DNA of 64,000 bases from Demequina salsinemoris (GCF_000974805.1 NZ_BBQZ01000002.1:623510-687509); one strand, 5' to 3'; counted from the first letter of the stretch, positions 41,318 to 49,976 are shown. Translations and numbers: made by a program. The notes: a model not told the origin generated them from the sequence alone.

Positions 41318-42360
41318 CAGTCCTCCTCGGCTGTGTCGACCGGGGCGGCCACAGCATCGTCCATGGCTCCGTCGGCGTCGGTCGGCGCCGCCTTCACCGC
41401 GTCACGCCGCACCTTGCGGATCTTCTTGTCCGACACGGCGCGCTCGCCGAGGTCCTCGGGCGTCCACTCCTCGTCGACCGGGTACGAGCCCTTCGCGGGA
41501 CGGCGGTGGCGCAGGGGCGCCTCGACGCCGGGCGCCATGCGGCGCGCGGTCAGGAGGAAACCCGTGTGCCCGATCATCCTGTGGTCCGGTCGCACCGACA
41601 GCCCCTCGAGGTGCCACGTGCGCACGAGCGTCTCCCACGCCTGCGGCTCGGTGTAGCCGCCGTGCTCGCGCAGGTCCTCGGCGAGCCGGGACAGCTGGGT
41701 CGTGGTCGCGACGTAGGCGAGGAACAGGCCGCCGGGGGCGAGCGCCTCGGCCGCGGCCTCGATGTTCTCCCACGGGGCGAGCATGTCCAGGATGATGCGG
41801 TCCACGGTGCCGGGCTCGGTCACCTCGGCGATGCGGTCGGCGAAGTCGCCGATCTCGAGCCGCCACGCCGGGTGGGGTGCGCCGAAGAAGGACTCGACGT
41901 TGGCGCGCGCGATGTCCGCGAAGTCCTCGCGGCGCTCGATCGAGGTGAGGGAGCCCTGGTCCCCGACAGCCCGCAGGAGGGACATCGTGAGGGCGCCCGA
42001 GCCGACGCCCGCCTCGACGACGCGCGCGCCAGGGTAGATGTCCGCGTACTGGATGATCTGGCCGGCGTCCTTCGGGTAGACGACTGCGGCGCCGCGGGGC
42101 ATCGACAGGACGAAGTCGCTCAGCAGGGGGCGCAGCGCGAGATACGCGGTGCCCGCGCTCGTCGACACGACCGTCCCCTCGGGCTGGCCGATCAGCTCGT
42201 CGTGCTGGAAGTGGCCGCGGTGGGTGTGGAACACCTTGCCGGCGCCCAGCACGATCGTGTGGTGCCGTCCCTTGGGGTCGGTGAGCTGCACGCGGTCGCC
42301 GTCGCGCAGCGGTCCACGGCGCTGGGGCGCGCCGACGGGCTCGGTGGTGTCAGGGGTCAT
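41317..42360 (-). CDS. trmI: tRNA (adenine-58-N1)-methyltransferase
   Basis: It makes m1A58 in the T-loop of tRNAs using SAM. 347 aa. An N-terminal small domain (KVFHTHRGHFQHDELIG) is followed by a Rossmann domain with VYPKDAGQIIQYADI, SAM loop VVEAGVGSGALTMSLLR, and ILDMLAPWE. The last 45 residues are a charged tail beyond the family core. A leaderless-type -10 box precedes the ATG. It is the neighbour of Arc/Mpa in M. tuberculosis too. Confidence 0.95.
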   Translation of the reverse strand: MTPDTTEPVGAPQRRGPLRDGDRVQLTDPKGRHHTIVLGAGKVFHTHRGHFQHDELIGQPEGTVVSTSAGTAYLALRPLLSDFVLSMPRGAAVVYPKDAGQIIQYADIYPGARVVEAGVGSGALTMSLLRAVGDQGSLTSIERREDFADIARANVESFFGAPHPAWRLEIGDFADRIAEVTEPGTVDRIILDMLAPWENIEAAAEALAPGGLFLAYVATTTQLSRLAEDLREHGGYTEPQAWETLVRTWHLEGLSVRPDHRMIGHTGFLLTARRMAPGVEAPLRHRRPAKGSYPVDEEWTPEDLGERAVSDKKIRKVRRDAVKAAPTDADGAMDDAVAAPVDTAEED

Positions 42361-42367
42361 GCCGCCA

Positions 42368-42373
42368 ATCCTA
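42368..42373 (-). promoter_or_regulatory. -10 box for leaderless trmI mRNA
   Basis: TAGGAT is 7 bases (TGGCGGC) before the ATG at 42360. Confidence 0.55.
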
Positions 42374-42380
42374 GGCGGCG

Positions 42381-43490
42381 CTACCGGAGCGCGTTCATGG
42401 CGTCGAGGAGCCTGAGCACGCCGACCGGCTCCCCTTCACGCAGGACGACCCACGCGTCGGTCCTCCCCCACCATTCGCGCAGGCGCTCGACGAGGCGCTC
42501 GGCATCGTCCGTCAGCTCCACCGACGCCCCACGCGGCAGCGGCATCGCGACAGCGTCGAGGCCGGTCGAGGCGCGCCGCTCCGCGGGGACGCTGCGCGCG
42601 ATCTCCACGCCGAACCTGCCGGCGGGGGCGCCATCCGCGGCGAGGACCACGACCTCGGTCGCGCCGTAGGAGTCCGCGGTCGCGAGCGCGTCGGCCACCG
42701 TCACGTCGTACGGCACGGGGGCTGCGGGCGACATGAGCGTGGCCGCGGTGACGCCGACGCGCCTGCCGACCGTCTGCGACTGCTTGAGGGCCGCCGAGGC
42801 CGCGGGCCACAGGATGCTGAACAGCAGCATCGCCCACACGAGCGTGAACAGGTCGGGCTGGCTGCCCTGGAGCAGCGGCGTGCCGATCGCCCACACGACC
42901 ATGCCGATCGCGACGATGCGCCCGCCCCATGCGGCCACGAGCATGCCGGTATGCCGCTTGCCGGTCATCGCCCACACGAGCGCCTCGAGAACGCGTCCGC
43001 CGTCCATCGGGATGCCGGGCAGCGCGTTGAACGCTGCGAGCAGGAGGTTCGCGTATCCCGCCCAGGCCAGGAGCTGGCCGGGCAGGCCGGTCAGGAGGCC
43101 CAGCCCGCTCGCGCCGATCACCGCGAGGCCGAGGACGAGGTTCGCGGCGGGACCCGCAAGGGCGGTCAGACCCGCGACGGCCGGCGTGAGGTTCCTCGCG
43201 TCGAACGACGTGTGCCCGCCCCACAGCGTGAGCACGATCTCGTCGACGCGCCTGCCGAAGGCGCGGGCCGCGAGCGCGTGCGATGCCTCGTGCAGGAACA
43301 CGGACACGAACAGGATCACCGCGAGCGACAGCCCCAGGATGAAGGTCCGGCTCGAGAGCTCGCCCGATCCGGAGGCGAACACGAACGCGAGGATCACGAG
43401 CATGACGAGCGTCGACGGCTGCATCACGATCCTGGCACCGACGAGGGTGCCGAGGGTGAATCCCTTGGTGGGGCGAGGCTGCGGGGACAT
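42381..43490 (-). CDS. M50 site-2 type membrane metalloprotease with CBS-like tail
   Basis: 369 aa. An intramembrane zinc protease: HEASH in the third membrane segment (about residue 67) gives the two His ligands and the catalytic Glu. ALPGIPMDGGRVL (about 155) supplies the Asp ligand. Six membrane segments are followed by a CBS-pair-like cytoplasmic domain (about 240-369; VTVADALATADSYGATEVVVL). Relatives cut membrane-bound anti-sigma factors or similar; the target is unknown. It lies 20 bases upstream of trmI on the same strand. Confidence 0.9.
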   Translation of the reverse strand: MSPQPRPTKGFTLGTLVGARIVMQPSTLVMLVILAFVFASGSGELSSRTFILGLSLAVILFVSVFLHEASHALAARAFGRRVDEIVLTLWGGHTSFDARNLTPAVAGLTALAGPAANLVLGLAVIGASGLGLLTGLPGQLLAWAGYANLLLAAFNALPGIPMDGGRVLEALVWAMTGKRHTGMLVAAWGGRIVAIGMVVWAIGTPLLQGSQPDLFTLVWAMLLFSILWPAASAALKQSQTVGRRVGVTAATLMSPAAPVPYDVTVADALATADSYGATEVVVLAADGAPAGRFGVEIARSVPAERRASTGLDAVAMPLPRGASVELTDDAERLVERLREWWGRTDAWVVLREGEPVGVLRLLDAMNALR

Positions 43491-43496
43491 GGGACC

Positions 43497-43502
43497 ACCG
43501 TA
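43497..43502 (-). promoter_or_regulatory. -10 box for the M50 protease gene
   Basis: TACGGT is 6 bases (GGTCCC) before the ATG at 43490. Confidence 0.5.
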
Positions 43503-43552
43503 GGCGGTCGCGGGGTCGTGGGGATCCAGCGTCCGATGTCGGAGGCCGCGCG

Positions 43553-43558
43553 TAGGGT
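43553..43558 (+). promoter_or_regulatory. -10 box for the RecB-like nuclease gene
   Basis: TAGGGT is 6 bases before the ATG at 43565. This decides against the GTG at 43559. Confidence 0.5.
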
Positions 43559-43564
43559 GTGCGC

Positions 43565-44383
43565 ATGGCTCGACGACCCGCCCTCTCCCCCTCCCGCGCG
43601 AGCGACTTCCGGCAGTGCCCGCTGATGTTCCGGCTGCGCACGATCGACAGGATCCCCGAGCCGCCGTCGGCCGCGGCGACGCTCGGGACCCTGGTGCACT
43701 CGGTGCTCGAGGACCTGTTCGACCTCAAGGCGCCGGAGCGCACGGAGGAGGCGGCGGTCGCCGCGATCGCGCCCGGCTGGGAGCGGATGCTCGCCAAGAA
43801 CCCGGACCTCGCGTCCCTGCATGAGGACGATGCGGCGCTCGCGTCATGGCTCGAGGACGCGCGCACGCGGGTGCGCACCTACTTCACGATGGAGAACCCC
43901 ACGCGGCTCGAGCCCTCGGGCCGCGAGGAGTTCGTCGAGCTGCAGCTCCCGGACGGTCCCCTGCTGCGCGGCATCATCGACCGCGTGGAGACCGCGCCCG
44001 ACGGCTCGATCCGGCTGTCCGACTACAAGACCGGCAAGACCCCGCACGCGCGCTTCGGGAACAAGGAGCGCTTCCAGATGAAGTTCTACGCGCTGCTCGT
44101 GGAGCGGCTCAAGGGCACCCGGCCCACGCTCCTGCAGCTGCTGTTCCTCAAGGACGGCGGGACGCTCATGCTCCGCCCGACCGCGGAGGACATCGCGAAC
44201 GTCGAGGCGGAGATCCGCGACCTGTGGAACGAGATCGCCGCGTGCGCGCGCACCGCGGAGTTCAGGGCGACGCCCAGCAAGCTGTGCGACTGGTGCAGCT
44301 TCCAGTCGCTGTGCCCCCAGTTCGGAGGCACCCCGCCCGCGCTCGCGCCCGACCGGGCGATGGAGGCGCTGGGAGTCTCCTAG
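43565..44383 (+). CDS. RecB/Cas4-like PD-(D/E)XK nuclease
   Basis: 272 aa. A RecB-family exonuclease domain with motif GIIDRVE (Asp) and SDYKTGK (D-x-K) around residues 135-160. Four cysteines are spaced as in AddB/Cas4 iron-sulfur nucleases: one near the N-terminus ([11 protein letters not shown]) and three in [15 protein letters not shown] near the end, predicting a [4Fe-4S] staple. There is no CRISPR array or cas gene here. The gene corresponds in position to Rv2119 next to trmI, so it is a conserved actinobacterial gene, probably in DNA repair. It overlaps the convergent chemoreceptor by 4 bases. Confidence 0.88.
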   Translation: MARRPALSPSRASDFRQCPLMFRLRTIDRIPEPPSAAATLGTLVHSVLEDLFDLKAPERTEEAAVAAIAPGWERMLAKNPDLASLHEDDAALASWLEDARTRVRTYFTMENPTRLEPSGREEFVELQLPDGPLLRGIIDRVETAPDGSIRLSDYKTGKTPHARFGNKERFQMKFYALLVERLKGTRPTLLQLLFLKDGGTLMLRPTAEDIANVEAEIRDLWNEIAACARTAEFRATPSKLCDWCSFQSLCPQFGGTPPALAPDRAMEALGVS

Positions 44384-45957
44384 GCTCGCGACGAGGCCGA
44401 GCGCAGCCGGCTGGATGTCTCCGCGAGCGCCGTCGCCGCGGAGCTGACCTGACGGACGCCCTCCGACGTGCGCAGCGATGCGGCGCCGATCTGCTCGAGC
44501 GAGCCCGCGATCATGCGGCTGCTGTCGGCGATCCGCTCGGTGCTCGTGGCCATCTCCGCGGTGGTCGCGGTCTGCTCCTCGACCGCGCCCGCGATCGTCG
44601 CCTGGAAGTCCGAGATGTTGCGGATGATCTCGCCGATGCGGGTGATCTCCTCCGAGGCCCGCTCGACCGTGGTCTGGATGCTGAGGACGCGCTCGGAGAT
44701 CCCGCCCGTGGCTCGCGCGGTCTCCTGAGCCAGGTCCTTGACCTCGCCCGCGACCACCGCGAAGCCCGAGCCGGCCTCGCCCGCGCGCGCCGCCTCGATG
44801 GTCGCGTTGAGCGCGAGCAGGTTGGTCTGCTCCGCGATCGCCGTGATGACGTTGACCACCGCGCCGATCTCCTCGCTCGAGGACCCGAGCTCCTCCACCG
44901 TGCGGCTCGTCGCCTCGGACGCCTCGACGGCCTCCGCCGCCATCCGAGCGACCGACTGCGCGTTCTCCGCTATCTCACGGATCGAGGCACCCATCTGCGT
45001 CGTGGCCGACGCGATCGTGTCGATGCCGACGCTCACCTCGGCCGCCGCGCCGACGACCGACGCGGTCCGCTCGCTCGCCTCGTCCACGTCGTTCGTCATC
45101 CCGTGCGAGCTCGAGGCGAGCGACGTGGCGGCCCCGTCGAGCTCGTCCACCGCGGCGTTCACGTCACGCGACACCGCGGCCGCGCGATCGAGCGTCTCGT
45201 TGAGCGCGACGGCGAGCTGCTCGAGCTCGCCTGGCTGACCCCCCTGTGGCAGCCGCGTGTCGAGGTCGCCCGACGCGAGGAGCGCGGAAGCGGAGGCGAT
45301 GCCGCGGATGATCGTGCGTCCGATCAGGTACGCGACGCCGGCGACCACCACCAGGATGCCGAGGCCCCAGGCCGCCAGCCCGAGCGCCGCGCTCCACGCG
45401 GCCTGGCGCACGTCGTCGACGTAGATGCCGGAGCCGACGATCCAGCCCCACTCGTCGATCCCCTGCACGTACGAGACCTTCGGCGCCGCCTCCTCGGAGT
45501 CCGGCTTGGGCCACATGTAGGACACGAAGCCCGCGCCCTCCGCCTGCACGACGTCGACGAACTCGACGAAGATCGCGGTGCCGTCCGCGTCGGTGATCCC
45601 GCTGAGGTCGGTGCCGTCAAGCTCGGGCTTGACCGGGTGGACGATCATCGTCGGCGTCTGGTCGTTGATCCAGAAGTACTCGGTGTCGGAGTAGCGCAGC
45701 GCGCTGATCGCGTCGATCGCGGCGGCCTGCGCCTCCTCCGTCGTCATGGTTCCGGCGTCGGCCTGGGCGACGTAGCCCTCGATGGTCTGCGCCGCGATCT
45801 CGACCACCTGGCGGGTCGCGGACTGCCGCTCTCCCATGAGCTGGGACTCGAGCGTCATGGAGCTCACCAGGATGAGGGCGCCGATGCCGACCATGGTCAG
45901 CCCGGCGATCGTCAGGATCCTGGCCTGGATCGACGTCGTGCGGAAAGCTCGGATCAT
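44380..45957 (-). CDS. methyl-accepting chemotaxis protein with sCache sensor
   Basis: 525 aa. It is a transmembrane chemoreceptor. Membrane segments lie near residues 12-33 and 185-210. An extracellular single Cache domain sits between them ([31 protein letters not shown]), a ligand sensor for small organic acids in several relatives. A HAMP linker and a long signalling coiled coil follow, with the hairpin tip [20 protein letters not shown]. The ATG at 45957 follows AAGGAG. It implies a motile cell, though no flagellar or che genes are in the window. Confidence 0.93.
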   Translation of the reverse strand: MIRAFRTTSIQARILTIAGLTMVGIGALILVSSMTLESQLMGERQSATRQVVEIAAQTIEGYVAQADAGTMTTEEAQAAAIDAISALRYSDTEYFWINDQTPTMIVHPVKPELDGTDLSGITDADGTAIFVEFVDVVQAEGAGFVSYMWPKPDSEEAAPKVSYVQGIDEWGWIVGSGIYVDDVRQAAWSAALGLAAWGLGILVVVAGVAYLIGRTIIRGIASASALLASGDLDTRLPQGGQPGELEQLAVALNETLDRAAAVSRDVNAAVDELDGAATSLASSSHGMTNDVDEASERTASVVGAAAEVSVGIDTIASATTQMGASIREIAENAQSVARMAAEAVEASEATSRTVEELGSSSEEIGAVVNVITAIAEQTNLLALNATIEAARAGEAGSGFAVVAGEVKDLAQETARATGGISERVLSIQTTVERASEEITRIGEIIRNISDFQATIAGAVEEQTATTAEMATSTERIADSSRMIAGSLEQIGAASLRTSEGVRQVSSAATALAETSSRLRSASSRA

Positions 45958-45989
45958 CGTGGTCTCCTTCGAGATGGCGCGTCGCCACC

Positions 45990-46016
45990 CCATCGGACCG
46001 GGACCTAGGTCCTTGA
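45990..46016 (-). promoter_or_regulatory. sigma-28-like promoter of the chemoreceptor
   Basis: On the minus strand CTCAA, 16 bases, then CCGATG resembles a FliA/SigD promoter (TAAA-N15-GCCGAT). Inside it GGACCTAGGTCC (46001-46012) is a perfect palindrome. It would give a leader of about 25 bases. Confidence 0.35.
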
Positions 46017-46061
46017 GACGAATCCCACTAGTCGACGACTGCCTATCTTTTCAGGGACTTC

Positions 46062-46754
46062 TCAGTCATCGATGTCATCGAGCTCGTCGATCACGCGCCC
46101 CGCGGCGATCTCGCGGATCGTGCCGAGATCCACTCCCTCGAACGAGCGCACGCGGCTCACGCCCTCGATCCGCTCGACCGGGGTCAGGCGGCGCACCGCG
46201 AGGGTGCGGGCCCCCGACGCCACGGCGGACCGGACCCCCGCTCGCGAGTCCTCGATAGCGACGCATCGGTCGATCTCGACCCCGAGGCGGCTCGCCGCGA
46301 GCAGGTACGCCTCGGGATCCGGCTTCCCTCGCTCCACCTCGTCGCCCGAGACGACCACTTGGAAGGCCTCGGGTGCTCGCGCCTGGAAAGCGGCTGCGAG
46401 ACGGGCGTAGGACATGGTCACGAGCGCGCACGGGATGCCTGCGGAGACGACCTCGGTCAGCAGGGCCCGCGCGTCCTCCTGCCACGGGACCCGCTCGGTC
46501 ACGTCCGCCGCGACGGACGACAGGAGGAACTCGATGATCTCGACCTCGGGCAGGTCCACCCCCCGCGACGCGAGCACCGCGGCGGAGTACGGCAGCGCCT
46601 GCCCCACCAGCTCAAGGCCGTCCTCGTCGGTCCAGTCGACCCCGAAGCGGGTCGCGAGGGCCTTCTCGGCGGCGATCCAGTAGGGCTCGGAGTCGATGAG
46701 GGTGCCGTCCATGTCCCACAGGACGGCTGCCGGGTCGGACGCGTGTGGATTCAC
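46062..46754 (-). CDS. HAD-family phosphatase (phosphoglucomutase-like)
   Basis: 230 aa. HAD motifs: I DMDGTLIDSE (nucleophile and acid Asp), II ALVTMS, III RGKPDPEAY and IV AIEDSRAGVRSA. The cap domain is helical (class C1), as in beta-phosphoglucomutase and small sugar phosphatases. The substrate is unknown. It starts with GTG and a -10 box 7 bases away. The start codons of this gene and the divergent PAC2 gene are only 23 bases apart. Confidence 0.9.
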   Translation of the reverse strand: MNPHASDPAAVLWDMDGTLIDSEPYWIAAEKALATRFGVDWTDEDGLELVGQALPYSAAVLASRGVDLPEVEIIEFLLSSVAADVTERVPWQEDARALLTEVVSAGIPCALVTMSYARLAAAFQARAPEAFQVVVSGDEVERGKPDPEAYLLAASRLGVEIDRCVAIEDSRAGVRSAVASGARTLAVRRLTPVERIEGVSRVRSFEGVDLGTIREIAAGRVIDELDDIDD

Positions 46755-46761
46755 GGCCGTC

Positions 46762-46771
46762 AGTCTAGGCT
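46762..46771. promoter_or_regulatory. overlapping divergent -10 boxes
   Basis: AGTCTAGGCT contains TAGACT on the minus strand (46767-46762, 7 bases from the HAD GTG) and TAGGCT on the plus strand (46766-46771, 6 bases from the PAC2 ATG). They share the central two bases. Confidence 0.6.
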
Positions 46772-46777
46772 GGCCGG

Positions 46778-47641
46778 ATGAACGAGGAGACCGAGTCCCC
46801 GCACCTCCCCGAGGACGAATCCGTGATGATCGCGGCCTTCGAGGGCTGGAACGACGCAGGCACCGCCGCGTCGGCCGCCCTCGATCACATGGCGGAGACC
46901 TGGGGCGCGCGCGAGCACGCGATCCTGGACCCCGAGGAGTACCACGACTTCCAGGTCAGCCGACCCTCCATCACTCGTCTCGCGTCCGGCGACAGGGTGC
47001 TGTCGTGGCCGGGCACGGTGATCTCGCTCGCGCAGGGCGAGTGGCGCGGCGGCCGGGACATCGCCCTCGTGCGCGGCATCGAGCCGTCGATGCGCTGGCG
47101 CACGTTCGCCGAGGAGATCCTGGATCACGCCGAGGACCTCGAGGTGTCGACGCTCATCACGTGCGGCGCGCTGCTCGTGGACGTCCCCCACACGCGGCCC
47201 CTGCCCACGTTCGTCACGTCGGAGAGCGCCGAGGCCAGAGCGCTGTTCGACCTCGAGCGCTCCGACTACGAGGGCCCGACGGGCATCCTCGGCGTGCTCG
47301 GCCACGAGGCCGAGCTGCGCGGCATCACCGTGCTGTCGATGTGGGTGGGGATCCCCCACTACGTCGCGCATCCGCCGAGCCCCAAGGGGACCGTGGCGCT
47401 CCTGAGCCAGATCGAGCGGTTCCTCGGCGTGCCGATGGACCTGGGCGACCTCCCCTACGAGGCCGAGGCCTGGACGCGCGGAGCCAACGAGCTCATGGAG
47501 GACGACGAGGAGATCGCCCAGCACGTCGAGCGGCTCGAGTCGATGATGGACGAGGCGAGCCTGCCCGAGGCCTCGGGCGACGCGATCGCCGCCGAGTTCG
47601 AGCGCTTCCTGCGCCGCCGCGACGGCGGCACCGGGAAGTAG
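46778..47641 (+). CDS. PAC2 family protein
   Basis: 287 aa. PAC2-fold protein related to eukaryotic proteasome assembly chaperone 2: MIAAFEGWNDAGTAASAALDHM at the start, ITCGALLVDVPHTRPL in the core and GILGVLGHEAELRGI, SMWVGIPHYVA further on, with a C-terminal acidic helix. The actinobacterial members have no proven function and are also kept in species without a proteasome. The position near the Pup locus repeats that in M. tuberculosis (Rv2125). Confidence 0.9.
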   Translation: MNEETESPHLPEDESVMIAAFEGWNDAGTAASAALDHMAETWGAREHAILDPEEYHDFQVSRPSITRLASGDRVLSWPGTVISLAQGEWRGGRDIALVRGIEPSMRWRTFAEEILDHAEDLEVSTLITCGALLVDVPHTRPLPTFVTSESAEARALFDLERSDYEGPTGILGVLGHEAELRGITVLSMWVGIPHYVAHPPSPKGTVALLSQIERFLGVPMDLGDLPYEAEAWTRGANELMEDDEEIAQHVERLESMMDEASLPEASGDAIAAEFERFLRRRDGGTGK

Positions 47642-47700
47642 CGCGCGCCCTCTCCTGCGCCGCGTGCGCCCGACCGAGCCGGTCGGACCGCGCGGCTGCC

Positions 47701-47725
47701 GCATCGTCCCTCCACCGCATCGTCC
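47701..47725 (+). repeat. two GCATCGTCC repeat copies
   Basis: CCGCATCGTCC occurs twice, 16 bases apart, in the 102-base gap between the convergent PAC2 and uppP genes. A weak stem (CGACCG/CGGTCG, 47671-47685) precedes it. Confidence 0.65.
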
Positions 47726-47743
47726 AGCTGCGGCGTCGTGCCG

Positions 47744-48604
47744 CTACAGCGCCGGGACCGCTCCCGTGACCAGGAGTCCGACGATCGCCGCCGCGAAGAT
47801 GAAGCGGTAGATCACGAACGGCATGAACGAGTGCGTCGTGATCAGCCTCAGGAACCAGACGATGACGATGTAGCCGACCACGAAGGCGACGAGCGTCGCG
47901 ATCGCCGTGGCCACGAGTCCCGGCCCCGACGGATCGGTGATCCCCTCGAACTCGGTCGCGAGCTCGAACAGCCCGGAACCGAGGACTGCGGGGATCGCGA
48001 GCAGGAACGAGTAGCGGGCCGCTGCCTCACGCGTCAGGCCCAGGAACAGGCCGATCGAGATCGTGCCGCCCGAGCGGGACACGCCGGGCACGAGAGCCAT
48101 CGCCTGCGCGAAGCCGAGCACGATCGCGTCCTTCGCGGTGAGCTCCTTGATCTCGCGACGCTTGGCGCCGACCTTGTCGGCCCACGCGAGCACGACCGCG
48201 AACACCGCGAGCACCGTCGCCGTGATCCACAGGTTCCTGAGGGCCGACTCGATCGAATCCTTGAACAGCACGCCGAGGATGACGATCGGGAAGGTGCCGA
48301 TGATGACCCACCAGCCGAGCCTCGCGTCAGGGCTGTGCGCGCCGAATCGAGCCGCACGGTCCTTGCCATCGTGCCCGAACAGCGCGCCGAACCACGCGCG
48401 CAGGATGGTCGCGATGTCCTTGCGGAAGTACACGAGCACCGCGGCCTCCGTGCCGATCTGGATGATCGCCGTGAACGCCGCTCCGGGGTCCGCCCCGTGC
48501 GGAAGGAGCTCGCCGATCACGCGGATGTGCGCGCTCGAGGAGATCGGAAGGAACTCGGTCAGGCCCTGGATCAGGCCGAGAAGTACAGACTCCCACCACG
48601 TCAT
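47744..48604 (-). CDS. uppP: undecaprenyl-diphosphatase
   Basis: It recycles the cell-wall lipid carrier by removing a phosphate from undecaprenyl diphosphate. 286-aa polytopic protein with LGLIQGLTEFLPISSSAH near the start and PGVSRSGGTISIGLFLGL (catalytic Arg/Ser loop) in the middle. The ATG at 48604 is supported by TAGCCT 7 bases before it. The longer frame upstream has no homology. Confidence 0.96.
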   Translation of the reverse strand: MTWWESVLLGLIQGLTEFLPISSSAHIRVIGELLPHGADPGAAFTAIIQIGTEAAVLVYFRKDIATILRAWFGALFGHDGKDRAARFGAHSPDARLGWWVIIGTFPIVILGVLFKDSIESALRNLWITATVLAVFAVVLAWADKVGAKRREIKELTAKDAIVLGFAQAMALVPGVSRSGGTISIGLFLGLTREAAARYSFLLAIPAVLGSGLFELATEFEGITDPSGPGLVATAIATLVAFVVGYIVIVWFLRLITTHSFMPFVIYRFIFAAAIVGLLVTGAVPAL

Positions 48605-48611
48605 GGTCGCA

Positions 48612-48617
48612 AGGCTA
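48612..48617 (-). promoter_or_regulatory. -10 box for leaderless uppP mRNA
   Basis: TAGCCT with TGCGACC before the ATG at 48604. Confidence 0.55.
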
Positions 48618-48658
48618 ACGCCCGCGCGTCGCATCCCGTGCACCCTTGTGGAGACCGG

Positions 48659-48664
48659 TAGCGT
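48659..48664 (+). promoter_or_regulatory. -10 box for the aldo/keto reductase gene
   Basis: TAGCGT with CGTCCGC before the ATG at 48672. Confidence 0.55.
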
Positions 48665-48671
48665 CGTCCGC

Positions 48672-49634
48672 ATGCAGCGCAGGAAGGTCGGGTCGAGCGG
48701 TCTCGAGGTGTCGCGCCTCGGTCTGGGCACCATGACCTGGAGCCGCGACACCTCTCCCGAGGAGGCCGCTGATCAGCTCGATCTCTTCCTCGACGCGGGC
48801 GGCACGCTGCTCGACACGGCCGCGACGTACGCCGACGGAGGCTCGGAGGCCCTCATCGGATCCCTGCTGTCGGGATCGGTCTCGCGCGGCGAGGTTCAGA
48901 TCTGCACGAAGGCCGGCATCCGGCGCACCCCCTCGGGCGGCATGATCGACGCGTCGCGCGACACGATGCTCGACACCCTCGACGCCTCGTTGGGCAGGCT
49001 CGGCACGGACCACGTGGACCTGTGGCTCGTCCACGCGTTCGACGCGGTCACGCCCTCGGACGAGACCCTGCACGCGCTCGAGATCGCCGTGAGCTCGGGA
49101 CGGGCCCGCTACGTGGGCGTGTCGAACTATCCCGGCTGGGCGACGGCGCGCATCGCGACGCAGGCGACGGGGCGTCCGTCGATCACCGCGACTCAGATGG
49201 AGTACTCGCTGCTCCAGCGCGGGATCGAGCGCGAGGTCGTCCCTGCGGCGCGCAGCCTGGGACTCGGGGTGATGGCCTGGTCGCCGCTCGGTCGCGGCGT
49301 GCTCACCGGAAAGTACCGCGCGGCCGTCCCCGCCGACTCGCGCGCCGCCTCCGAGCATCTCGCGGGATTCGTCGAGCCGTACCTGGGCGACCGCGAGCGG
49401 ATCGTGGTCGACGCCCTCGCCACCGCGTCGGATGGCCTCGGGCTGGCCGCTCAGCAGGTCGCGCTCGCCTGGGTCCTGTCGCGCGAGTGGATCGCGTCGG
49501 CCATCGTGGGAGCTCGCACCGCGCGGCAGCTCGAGACCACGCTCGACGCCGCTGACCTCCAGCTGCCTCCCGCGATCCGCGAGGCCCTCGACGAGGTCAC
49601 CGCCCCCGAGCTGGGCTACCCGGAGCGCAGGTAG
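48672..49634 (+). CDS. aldo/keto reductase
   Basis: 320 aa NADPH-dependent oxidoreductase of the AKR barrel family: LGLGTMTW at the start, catalytic tetrad Asp and Tyr in LLDTAATYADG, Lys in ICTKAGI, His in DLWLVHAFD, and the cofactor-binding SPLGRGVLTGKY and VGARTARQLE. The substrate is unknown. It is divergent from uppP. Its start is set by the -10 box, since the frame stays open for 200 codons upstream inside antisense uppP. Confidence 0.94.
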   Translation: MQRRKVGSSGLEVSRLGLGTMTWSRDTSPEEAADQLDLFLDAGGTLLDTAATYADGGSEALIGSLLSGSVSRGEVQICTKAGIRRTPSGGMIDASRDTMLDTLDASLGRLGTDHVDLWLVHAFDAVTPSDETLHALEIAVSSGRARYVGVSNYPGWATARIATQATGRPSITATQMEYSLLQRGIEREVVPAARSLGLGVMAWSPLGRGVLTGKYRAAVPADSRAASEHLAGFVEPYLGDRERIVVDALATASDGLGLAAQQVALAWVLSREWIASAIVGARTARQLETTLDAADLQLPPAIREALDEVTAPELGYPERR

Positions 49635-49661
49635 GGAGCGTACGATGACGGACTCGATGGT

Positions 49662-49934
49662 TCAGCTGAGCTCGAACTCCTCGATGTCGTCGTCGAGCTC
49701 GTCCTCGTCCTCGGCGGCGTGGGAGTCCAGCTCATCCGTGTCGTCGAGGACCACAGGCAACGACTCGCCGAACTCGTCGTCCAGCGCCGACTCGTATCCT
49801 TCGAAGGCCTCGGCCAGGGCGTCGTACGCGTCGTCGACGGCGACGTCATCGTCGCCCCGGCGGCCGGTGACCGCTGCCAGGTGCTCCTCGAATGCAGCCT
49901 CCAGGCGCCGCAGCGCCTCACGCGACTCGTTCAT
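49662..49934 (-). CDS. small acidic protein, unrecognised
   Basis: 90 aa. An N-terminal helix with regular charges (MNESREALRRLEAAFEEHL) is followed by an extremely acidic half (VDDAYDALAEAFEGYESALD; DEDELDDDIEEFELS at the end). No membrane segment or known motif. The ATG at 49934 is supported by TACCGT 7 bases upstream. It is divergent from the DUF5703 gene and convergent with the aldo/keto reductase. The composition suggests a binding partner or mimic of nucleic acid, but nothing proves this. Confidence 0.7.
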   Translation of the reverse strand: MNESREALRRLEAAFEEHLAAVTGRRGDDDVAVDDAYDALAEAFEGYESALDDEFGESLPVVLDDTDELDSHAAEDEDELDDDIEEFELS

Positions 49935-49941
49935 GGAACTG

Positions 49942-49947
49942 ACGGTA
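49942..49947 (-). promoter_or_regulatory. -10 box for the small acidic protein gene
   Basis: TACCGT with CAGTTCC before the ATG at 49934. Confidence 0.45.
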
Positions 49948-49976
49948 CCCGTGACTTCACCGAAATGGGAGGGATC

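Noticed and set aside
41353-41361. Further copies of the GCATCGTCC repeat inside genes (also near 5668, 26657, 33466, 38880, 63747)
   Set aside because: These lie in coding sequence where GAC-GAT-GC encodes Asp-Asp-Ala, and they are single and irregularly spaced, so they are explained by protein sequence.
43565-44383. A Cas4 gene implying a CRISPR adaptation module
   Set aside because: The protein has the Cas4/AddB-like Fe-S nuclease layout, but there is no array or cas gene, and the position beside trmI is the conserved housekeeping place of the actinobacterial RecB-like gene.
46001-46012. GGACCTAGGTCC as a repressor operator
   Set aside because: It is a perfect palindrome, but a 12-base GC-rich palindrome can arise by chance and only one copy was noticed, so it is only mentioned with the possible sigma-28 promoter.
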